20,807 nt of DNA from HGM04593 sp045654885 (lineage in GTDB: Bacteria > Bacteroidota > Bacteroidia > Bacteroidales > Bacteroidaceae). The notes beneath the pieces were generated by a model. The model saw only the letters and a program-made list of their open reading frames with translations, made no database searches and was not told the DNA's origin. The stretch lies in assembly GCA_045654885.1 (NCBI GenBank), contig JAZOOF010000019.1, positions 1 through 20,807 of the forward strand, read 5' to 3'. Made by a program: the position numbers and the translations under genes. Shown here one piece after another: positions 15,248 to 20,807 of the stretch (positions are counted from its first letter, which is position 1; the number at the start of each line of letters is the position of its first letter).

Positions 15248-16336
15248 ATGTTTGAAGAGAAGAGCGTACTTGTGGGAATGAGTGGCGGCATTGACAGCAC
15301 AGCCGTGTGCAGCATGTTGCTTGAGCAAGGCTACAGGGTGGAAGGACTCACGCTGGTGACCTGCGACAGCGGCCTGCGCGCAGCCGAGGATGCCGCACAG
15401 CTGGCTGCAAGGCTGGGTATTCCGCACCACATTGCCGATGTACGCAGCGAATTCCTAAAGTTTGTGATAGAGCCCTTCATTGACGGATACATGAGCGGCA
15501 GGACACCCAATCCGTGTGTAAACTGCAACCCTACGGTCAAATTCCGCCTGCTCTGTGAGTGGGCCGACAGGCTTGGATGCAGAAAAATTGCAACAGGGCA
15601 CTACGTGAAGATAAAAGAGACAACCGGCAACGACGGGCAATCACGTTATTACATAGTAACAGGCGATGACGACCGCAAGGACCAGAGCTATTTTCTGTGG
15701 CGACTGACACAGCAGCAGCTCGCGCGCACCATATTCCCGCTTGGCGGATGGGAGAAGCCACAGGTACTTGAATACCTGAAGGAACACAATCTGCAAAGTG
15801 CAGCCAAGGAGGGAGAGAGCATGGAGGTGTGCTTTATCCCCGGCGATTACCGCGATTTTCTGCGTGCAAACGTGCCCGGCATCGACAGTTGTCCAGGAAG
15901 CGGCTCATTCGTCGACAGTGAGGGACGCACACTGGGCAAGCACTGCGGCTACCCCTTCTACACTGTGGGACAACGCAAAGGTTTGGGCATAGCGCTTGGC
16001 TACCCGGCCTATGTACTGAAGATAAATGCTGCCAAAAACACCGTAATGCTTGGCAAAGAGGAGCAACTGCTCACCCGATATATGCTCATTGAAAACCCGG
16101 AATGGGTGGACGATATCCCCGAAAAGATAAGCGTAAGGGTGCGCTACCGCAGCCACCCCATCGAGTGCGATGCACCTGTTGCCACAGGTGACGGACGTTG
16201 GCTGGTGCGACTGCACAATGCCGTGCAGGCTATCACCCCGGGCCAATCGGCAGTTTTCTATAATGGCAACACCGTGGTTGGCGGCGCATTCATTGCCGAC
16301 CAACGAGGAATAAACCAATGGATTCCAAAAGAATGA
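15248..16336 (+). CDS. mnmA: tRNA-specific 2-thiouridylase MnmA
   Basis: MnmA transfers sulfur to U34 of Lys, Glu and Gln tRNAs after ATP activation of the base. The 362-aa protein has the PP-loop MSGGIDST (11-18), the first catalytic cysteine in NPCVNCN (C93) followed by VKF, ATGHYVK (115-121), and the second catalytic cysteine in EVCFIPGDYRDFL (C195). YTVGQRKGLGI (238-248) and a C-terminal beta-barrel region follow. Length is normal. An extra cysteine (C90) makes a CxxC with C93. Its stop overlaps the xseA start region (ATGATG at 16333-16338), so translation is coupled. Bacteroidales often carry more than one MnmA-like gene, so the exact tRNA target is inferred. Confidence 0.94.
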   Translation: MFEEKSVLVGMSGGIDSTAVCSMLLEQGYRVEGLTLVTCDSGLRAAEDAAQLAARLGIPHHIADVRSEFLKFVIEPFIDGYMSGRTPNPCVNCNPTVKFRLLCEWADRLGCRKIATGHYVKIKETTGNDGQSRYYIVTGDDDRKDQSYFLWRLTQQQLARTIFPLGGWEKPQVLEYLKEHNLQSAAKEGESMEVCFIPGDYRDFLRANVPGIDSCPGSGSFVDSEGRTLGKHCGYPFYTVGQRKGLGIALGYPAYVLKINAAKNTVMLGKEEQLLTRYMLIENPEWVDDIPEKISVRVRYRSHPIECDAPVATGDGRWLVRLHNAVQAITPGQSAVFYNGNTVVGGAFIADQRGINQWIPKE

Positions 16337-17511
16337 TGAACAGTATTGATACACCACTGACGCTATATTCGCTCAACAACCTTGTGCATAATGCCATTGC
16401 CGATGCCCTGCCCTCGCGTTACTGGATAACGGGCGAGCTGAGCGAGGTGCGCGAGACAGCAGTGGGACACTGCTACATTGAACTTGTGCAACGCGACGAG
16501 GAGACACAAGAGACGGTTGCCAAGGCGCGCGGCACAGTGTGGGCACGCATATATTCGTTGTTGCGCCCCTACTTCCTTGAGCAGACAGGGCAACCGTTCG
16601 CTGCGGGACTGAAGGTGCTGTTGCAGGTGACAGTGAGTTTTCACGAACTGTACGGCTACACGCTCGATGTGTGCGACATTGAACCGGCCTACACCATAGG
16701 CGACATTGCGCGCCAGCGACAACTGATAATAAAGCGCCTCACCGACGAGGGAGTGATTGGACTCAACAAGGAACTTGAGCTGCCCTTGTTGCCACAACGC
16801 ATAGCCGTGATATCCTCGGCTACCGCTGCCGGATATGGCGATTTTTGCGACCAACTCCAGAACAACCGCTACGGTTTCGTTTTCTACCCCCGCCTGTTCC
16901 CCGCTCCGATGCAGGGCAACGGCGCCGAACAGGGAATAATTGCCGCGCTTGACTGCATAGCCCGGGAGATTGACAACTGGGATGTAGTAGTGATAATACG
17001 CGGCGGCGGAGCGACAAGCGAGCTTGGTTGCTTCGACACCTATGACCTGGCAAACAACTGCGCACAGTTCCCATTACCCATAATCACCGGAATAGGACAC
17101 CTACGTGATGAGAGCATACTCGACATTGTGGCACACACAAGCGCAAAGACCCCTACCGCTGTGGCAGAGTTCCTTATCCACTCTATGCTTGCAAACGAAA
17201 CAGCAATAACCGAACTGCAGGATATCATTGCCACATGCGTTGCACAACGAATGGAGAGTGAGAAGCGACGGATTGAGACATTCATCGGGCAGTTACCGGT
17301 GCTCACAGCCCTGTACATGCAGGGACAACGTCACAGGCTCGACCTTTACAGGGAGAGGATTGATGCCGCATCGCCCGAGCACATTCTCTCATTGGGCTAC
17401 AGCATAACGCGCCTCAACGGCAAGGCCGTGCGCGATGCAGGCAACTTGAAACCGGGCGATGAGGTTGAGACAACCGTTGCCGGCGGCACATTTACAAGTG
17501 TAATAAAATAA
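16333..17511 (+). CDS. xseA: Exodeoxyribonuclease VII large subunit
   Basis: XseA is the catalytic subunit of exonuclease VII, which degrades single-stranded DNA to oligonucleotides. The protein has an N-terminal OB-fold (YSLNNLVHNAI ... YWITGELSEVRE ... HCYIELVQ) and a catalytic domain with RIAVISSATAAGYGDFCDQL, LFPAPMQG, VVIIRGGGATSELGCFD and PIITGIGHLRDESILD. It ends with a C-terminal helical part and SLGYSITRLNGKAV. About 392 aa from the ATG at 16333, which overlaps the mnmA stop as ATGA. ATG codons at 16318 and 16336 are alternatives and the sequence does not decide. Its partner xseB follows, after an 86-base spacer with a repeat-like hairpin. Confidence 0.95.
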   Translation: MMNSIDTPLTLYSLNNLVHNAIADALPSRYWITGELSEVRETAVGHCYIELVQRDEETQETVAKARGTVWARIYSLLRPYFLEQTGQPFAAGLKVLLQVTVSFHELYGYTLDVCDIEPAYTIGDIARQRQLIIKRLTDEGVIGLNKELELPLLPQRIAVISSATAAGYGDFCDQLQNNRYGFVFYPRLFPAPMQGNGAEQGIIAALDCIAREIDNWDVVVIIRGGGATSELGCFDTYDLANNCAQFPLPIITGIGHLRDESILDIVAHTSAKTPTAVAEFLIHSMLANETAITELQDIIATCVAQRMESEKRRIETFIGQLPVLTALYMQGQRHRLDLYRERIDAASPEHILSLGYSITRLNGKAVRDAGNLKPGDEVETTVAGGTFTSVIK

Positions 17512-17526
17512 AGTATACCGTTTACT

Positions 17527-17570
17527 CATTCTGAGCAACGCGAAGAATCTGAATGTTATATAGAGATTCC
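17527..17570. repeat. Remnant of an intergenic palindromic repeat
   Basis: The spacer between xseA and xseB reads CATTCTGAGCAACGCGAAGAATCT (17527-17550) in two parts: CATTCTGAGC and GCGAAGAATCT. A second part, AGATTC (17564-17569), pairs with GAATCT (17545-17550). From memory this resembles a repeat widespread in Bacteroidales spacers, of form ATTCTGAGC...GCGAAGAATCT with a mirrored right arm. Here the outer right arm is lost. Not verified by search. Confidence 0.45.
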
Positions 17571-17597
17571 TTGAATAGAAACAAAAATTCGAACAAT

Positions 17598-17789
17598 ATG
17601 GGAAAGATTACATACAACGAGGCAATGATGCGCCTTGAGGAGATTACAGCCAAGATACAGGGCGGCAAAGTGGACATTGACGAGCTTGCCGGCCTGCTCA
17701 AAGAGGCGCAGGAACTTGTAAACTTCTGCCGTGAGAAGTTGTACAAGGTAGATGAGGAGATAAAGGCACTGACCGAGGGGGAGGAGTAA
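17598..17789 (+). CDS. xseB: Exodeoxyribonuclease VII small subunit
   Basis: XseB is the small helical partner that binds XseA to make active exonuclease VII. At 63 aa it shows the expected pattern YNEAMMRLEEITAKIQGGKVDIDELAGLLKEAQEL, two amphipathic helices with the conserved LEEI and LxxLLKEA positions, and a Glu-rich C-terminus. The ATG at 17598 is chosen; the frame is open upstream to 17553 but that part covers the repeat-like spacer. It lies 86 bases after xseA and 8 bases before pgeF. The sequence was too short for a confident call by length alone, but its position next to xseA settles it. Confidence 0.93.
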   Translation: MGKITYNEAMMRLEEITAKIQGGKVDIDELAGLLKEAQELVNFCREKLYKVDEEIKALTEGEE

Positions 17790-17797
17790 AAAAGACA

Positions 17798-18601
17798 ATG
17801 GCAAAGTTACTCGAATACGACACAAGAGAGACAGTGTTGGCCTTCTCGACATATCGCGGAGAGGGTACAGGTTCTTATGAAGGGTTCAACATCACCCATT
17901 ATTGTGGCGACACTGCACTCCACGTGGAGCAATGCCGGGAGGAACTTTGCAGAGAATTAGGAATAGACGACAACCACCTTATTCTGCCAAGACAGACACA
18001 CGGAGACAAGGTTCTTGCCATAGACAGCACATTTTTGCAGCTGGACAAAGCCCGACAGGCCGATGCACTGATGGGAGTAGACGCTGTAGTCACCGACCTG
18101 GAACAAACCTGCATTGGGGTTTCGACAGCAGACTGCATACCGGTGCTGCTGCATGACACGAAACGTGACGTAATAGCGGCCATACATGCCGGTTGGCGTG
18201 GCACTGTTGCCATGATTGTATGCAAAGCCATCGACAAGATGAAGAGAGTATACGGAAGTTGCGCCGGTGACATTGATGCCATTATAGGACCGGGTATATC
18301 CATTGATGCCTTTGAGGTTGGTGACGAGGTGTACGAAGCTTTTAAGGAGGCCGGGTTCCTTATGCAAAAGATAGCCAGGCGCTACCCCACCGCCGATGGC
18401 AGAACGAAGTGGCACCTTGACCTGTGGGAGGCAAACAGCCTGCTGTTGCAAGAGTGCGGCGTAGAGCGCGAAAGGATTGAGATTGCCGGCGTGTGCACAT
18501 TCACACGGCACACGGAGTTCTTTTCGGCACGCAGGCTTGGTATAAATTCAGGGAGGATATTCAGCGGAATAATGGCCAGGCAGAAGAACAGTCACATTTA
18601 A
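17798..18601 (+). CDS. pgeF: PgeF/YfiH family (laccase-domain) protein
   Basis: The family (YfiH, COG1496, LACC1-like) binds zinc. Members have been described as purine nucleoside phosphorylase/adenosine deaminase-like enzymes and as an editing factor of cell-wall precursors (PgeF). The 267-aa protein contains the metal ligands in the expected order: RQTHGD (H68), STADCIPVLL (C113) and AAIHAGWRGT (H130). IGPGISIDAFEVGDEV (163-178) and a C-terminal CTFTRHTEFFSARR motif follow. It starts 8 bases after xseB and is the last gene of the mnmA-xseAB-pgeF run. It converges on the lipoprotein gene with only 28 bases between stops and no clear hairpin terminator. Confidence 0.92.
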   Translation: MAKLLEYDTRETVLAFSTYRGEGTGSYEGFNITHYCGDTALHVEQCREELCRELGIDDNHLILPRQTHGDKVLAIDSTFLQLDKARQADALMGVDAVVTDLEQTCIGVSTADCIPVLLHDTKRDVIAAIHAGWRGTVAMIVCKAIDKMKRVYGSCAGDIDAIIGPGISIDAFEVGDEVYEAFKEAGFLMQKIARRYPTADGRTKWHLDLWEANSLLLQECGVERERIEIAGVCTFTRHTEFFSARRLGINSGRIFSGIMARQKNSHI

Positions 18602-18629
18602 CAACTGCTATTTCAAATCGTTTACAAGG

Positions 18630-19079
18630 TCATTCAAACCCGGTTCTTTTGTTGTTGATATTTGCCATTTCTTCATCTCTCAACAAAGTGGCAAACGGCA
18701 AGCTCCAAGCAACAGGCACTGTATCGCACAGGAGATTCAACGAATCGCCATAAAGCACCATATCGAGTTCTTTATTGAACAGCGCATAGGCAAAGCGGTA
18801 TTGCACTCCTTTTATTTCGGTTTGGAAAGCAGTAAAGGGGAACTTGAAACGATGGGTATCGTAAAGCCCACGTGCCAGCACCTTGCCACTTGTCTTTGAA
18901 GTAAGCTGTACATCGCTGGCTGTCAAAAGCTCCAGGCAGAGTGTATCATCCCCGTATGGTGCCTGCCACCGGCATCCCTTGTAGGGTGCAAATTCGTAAT
19001 CACTGCCGTTGCAGGAGGGGAGCAGGGAGAGCAGAACAGCCACAAGGGCTGAAATTGTAAATAAAATCCTTCTTTTCAT
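18630..19079 (-). CDS. Small lipoprotein of unknown function
   Basis: The 149-aa product starts with a basic n-region (MKRR), a hydrophobic core and a lipobox-like LPSC with Cys23, so it is predicted to be exported and lipidated. The mature part (about 127 aa) has no motif I recognise. Its length and strand-like pattern (CRWQAPYGDDTLCLELLTASDVQLTS, then an Ala/Phe/Tyr-rich middle) suggest a compact beta-rich domain. No good TAnnTTTG promoter is found in the 80 bases before the start. The nearest is at 19403-19410, upstream of the structured RNA region, so this gene may be expressed through that leader. Confidence 0.82.
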   Translation of the reverse strand: MKRRILFTISALVAVLLSLLPSCNGSDYEFAPYKGCRWQAPYGDDTLCLELLTASDVQLTSKTSGKVLARGLYDTHRFKFPFTAFQTEIKGVQYRFAYALFNKELDMVLYGDSLNLLCDTVPVAWSLPFATLLRDEEMANINNKRTGFE

Positions 19080-19160
19080 AGTGTTTTGCGTTTTACGTTT
19101 TGTGTATCGGGTTACTTGCTTTATAACAATTTAAGGGGGCGTTTTGTTTTTAAAAGACAC

Positions 19161-19189
19161 AAAAAAACACGAGCAAAACCATTACTCGT
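19161..19189 (-). terminator. Intrinsic-terminator-like hairpin inside the lipoprotein leader
   Basis: On the minus strand ACGAG (19189-19185) pairs with CTCGT (19173-19169) across an 11-base loop and is followed at once by GTTTTTTTG. It lies about 80 bases upstream of the lipoprotein start and right after the long hairpin at 19188-19306. The stem core is only 5-6 bp, so strength is uncertain. Confidence 0.5.
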
Positions 19190-19396
19190 ATTCTGAGGTC
19201 TTAGGATACCCATCGCAATGAATAACAGTTAAGCCCGTGTTATATAAACACGAGCATTAACCTTACTTTTATTGCGACAAATGAAATTTCCTAAGTTTCA
19301 GAATACAATCAGTAAAGCCAACGCTAATTTAATATGTCTTTTAAAATGTGCGTAATCAAATACGCGGTTATATCATAGGCGGTTATTTTTTATTCA
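19188..19396 (-). ncRNA. Candidate structured RNA (small RNA or leader)
   Basis: On the minus strand 19306-19188 folds into one long nested hairpin. Helices are GUAUUCUGA/UCAGAAUAC (19306-19298 with 19196-19188), CUUAGGA/UCCUAAG (19295-19289 with 19206-19200) and UCGCAAU/AUUGCGA (19277-19271 with 19219-19213). A terminal helix of 14 bp follows: GUUAA, bulged U, GCUCGUGUU / AACACGGGC, UUAAC (19261-19247 with 19241-19228). The terminal helix is intact with a G-U pair on the minus strand but has a C-A mismatch on the plus strand, which favours minus transcription; one C-A mismatch flanking the third helix argues the other way. A -7 element upstream and a terminator downstream frame it. No known RNA family is recognised. 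Confidence 0.5.
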
Positions 19397-19402
19397 ACAC
19401 TG

Positions 19403-19410
19403 CAAATATA
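19403..19410 (-). promoter_or_regulatory. Promoter -7 element upstream of the structured RNA
   Basis: The minus strand reads TATATTTG followed by CA, a perfect TAnnTTTG match, about 97 bases before the first helix of the structured region and 65 bases past the nqrF terminator. A convincing -33 TTTG at the usual distance is missing (TTTC at 19429-19426 is nearest). Confidence 0.5.
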
Positions 19411-19474
19411 GTAACAAACAAGGGAGAAACATCAAGCTTGCTTGAATATTTTTCACAGCAACAACGCAAAAAGC

Positions 19475-19507
19475 AAAAAAGCACCGTTCGACGAACGATG
19501 CTTTTTT
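19475..19507 (-). terminator. Terminator of nqrF (nqr operon)
   Basis: Arms 19475-19489 and 19493-19507 form a 15-bp stem with loop GTC on the minus strand, GAACGATGC-type core flanked by six A and six T. The single irregular pair is a G-U wobble on the minus strand and a C-A mismatch on the plus strand, so it works best for the leftward nqr transcript. It begins 20 bases after the nqrF stop. Confidence 0.88.
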
Positions 19508-19527
19508 GATAGATATGTTCTGTGGAA

Positions 19528-20796
19528 TTAACCGCCGAAGTTATCGTACATAATCGATTTCTCCTCAACACCAAGGTCGGTGAGCATATTAACCACAGCC
19601 TTTGACATTGGGCCGGGACCACACATGTAGTACTCGATATCCTCGGGAGCCTCGTGGTCTTTGAGGTATGTCTCGTAGATAACCTGATGTACGAAGCCTG
19701 CGGTGTACTTCACGCCCGCTGCATCGGCTGCAGGATCGGGACGATCGAGCGCGAGGTGGAAGGTGAAGTTGGGGAATTCCTTCTCAAGCTGCAGGAAGTC
19801 CTCCAAGTAGAACACCTCGTTGAGCGCACGTGCACCGTAGAAGTAGGTCATAACACGGTCGGTTGTCTTCAAGGTCTTTGTCATGTGCATAATCTGGGCA
19901 CGCAATGGAGCCATTCCGGCACCACCACCAACCCACATCATCTCCTTCTTTGAGTCGAAGATTGGGTGGAAGTCGCCATAAGGGCCACTCATGATTACCT
20001 TGTCGCCGGGCTTCAAGGTGAAGATGTATGAAGATGCGATACCGCAAGGTACATCCATGAAGCCTGAACGGTCGGCCTTGAAAGGAGGTGTCGCAATACG
20101 AACGGTAAGCATGATGCGGTCACCCTCGGCAGGATAGTTGGCCATTGAGTAGGCACGGATTGTCTCCTCGGTGTTCTTGCACTTGAGGCCGAGCAAACCG
20201 AACTTCTCCCATGCGGGGAGGTACTCGTCGCCAATGAGTGACTTGTCGATATCCTTGTCATAGGTCATGTCGTATGCAGGAATCTTAATCTGTGCATAAG
20301 AACCCGGAACGAAGTCCATGTGCTCGCCGGGAGGCAATGCAACGATAAACTCCTTGATGAAGGTTGCGACGTTCTTGTTTGAGATAACCTCGCACTCCCA
20401 CTCCTTGACACCCATAACAGACTCGGGCACCTTGATTTCCATATCGTTCTTACACTTAACCTGACAGCCAAGACGCCAGTGAGCCTGCTGCTCCTTGCGT
20501 GTGAAATGACTGGTCTCTGATGGCAGAATCTCGCCACCGCCCTCGGTTACCTGGAGTTTGCACTGGCCGCAAGAGCCCTTACCACCACAAGCCGAAGGAA
20601 GGAAGATGCCATTCTCGGCAAGTGTACCCAGGAGGGCACCACCGGCAGCAACCTCTACCTCATTCTCACCATTGATCTTTACCTTGATGTTTCCGCCTGG
20701 CAAAAGGAAACGCTTTGCCAACAGAAGGATAATAACCAACAAAAGGATTATTACAAGGAAGACACCTATACTTGCTAATATCAACTGTGTATTCAT
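19528..20796 (-). CDS. nqrF: Na+-translocating NADH:quinone reductase subunit F
   Basis: NqrF is the NADH-oxidising entry subunit of the sodium-pumping Na+-NQR complex in the inner membrane. The 422-aa protein has an N-terminal membrane helix (about 5-27) and a 2Fe-2S ferredoxin domain with ligands C70, C76, C79 and C111 (SACGGKGSCGQC ... LGC). A ferredoxin-reductase FAD site follows (RAYSMAN, 214-220; GSYAQIKIP, 165-173), then an NADH site (VGGGAGMAPLR, 289-299; CGPGPM, 392-397). It ends in YDNFGG, as family members do. The gene is complete; the start is 11 bases from the right edge, and nqrE is presumably just beyond. A strong terminator follows, so it is the last gene of the operon. Confidence 0.97.
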   Translation of the reverse strand: MNTQLILASIGVFLVIILLLVIILLLAKRFLLPGGNIKVKINGENEVEVAAGGALLGTLAENGIFLPSACGGKGSCGQCKLQVTEGGGEILPSETSHFTRKEQQAHWRLGCQVKCKNDMEIKVPESVMGVKEWECEVISNKNVATFIKEFIVALPPGEHMDFVPGSYAQIKIPAYDMTYDKDIDKSLIGDEYLPAWEKFGLLGLKCKNTEETIRAYSMANYPAEGDRIMLTVRIATPPFKADRSGFMDVPCGIASSYIFTLKPGDKVIMSGPYGDFHPIFDSKKEMMWVGGGAGMAPLRAQIMHMTKTLKTTDRVMTYFYGARALNEVFYLEDFLQLEKEFPNFTFHLALDRPDPAADAAGVKYTAGFVHQVIYETYLKDHEAPEDIEYYMCGPGPMSKAVVNMLTDLGVEEKSIMYDNFGG

Positions 20797-20807
20797 ATCC
20801 TTACTTT

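Noticed and set aside
19188..19306. Miniature inverted-repeat transposable element
   Set aside because: The ends GTATTCTGA/TCAGAATAC are inverted, but no target-site duplication flanks them and several inner helices also match. A folded RNA explains this better.

Overview
The window looks like chromosomal DNA of a Bacteroidales bacterium (Bacteroides/Prevotella-like). The reasons are the protein sequences (LpxK, trimeric PNP, Mrp without CxxC, NqrF, ExbB/ExbD cluster), AT-rich spacers, promoter-like -7 elements of the form TAnnTTTG, and almost no Shine-Dalgarno signals. Nearly all genes are housekeeping. I see no CRISPR array, intact insertion sequence or prophage.

Layout. 1-780 has no convincing gene but is rich in short hairpins and may carry a leftward transcript. 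841-3356 (minus) is an energy-transduction operon: ExbB/TolQ, a four-TM unknown, and two ExbD/TolR proteins. tRNA-Ser(GGA) lies just upstream on the same strand. 3751-6869 (plus) is lpxK, punA, thiL and a small Imm17-like membrane protein. It faces mrp across a perfect 50-bp palindrome that contains both stop codons. 6913-10135 (minus) is ilvE, trmB, a Dabb-domain protein and mrp. 10263-12497 (minus) is a 744-aa EF-hand membrane protein of unknown role, with its own strong promoter and terminator. 12603-15101 (minus) is a tightly coupled MATE transporter, cytidylate-kinase-like protein and YfcE-type phosphoesterase. 15248-18601 (plus) is mnmA, xseA, xseB and pgeF. 18630-19079 (minus) is a small lipoprotein. 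19528-20796 (minus) is nqrF, the last gene of an nqr operon that presumably continues beyond the right edge.

The gene set covers proton- and sodium-motive-force use (ExbBD, NQR), lipid A synthesis (LpxK), nucleotide and cofactor metabolism (PNP, ThiL, IlvE, Mrp), tRNA modification (TrmB, MnmA) and DNA repair (XseAB).

The best candidate for something undescribed is the 450-bp spacer between nqrF and the lipoprotein gene. It holds a promoter-like -7 element, a 119-nt nested long hairpin and a U-tract terminator. A nine-base segment occurs twice on the minus strand, once in the terminal helix of the long hairpin and once in the terminator, so the two structures could compete. This looks like either a small RNA or a leader attenuator for the lipoprotein gene. 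Second are the 744-aa EF-hand protein and the structured 60-600 region.
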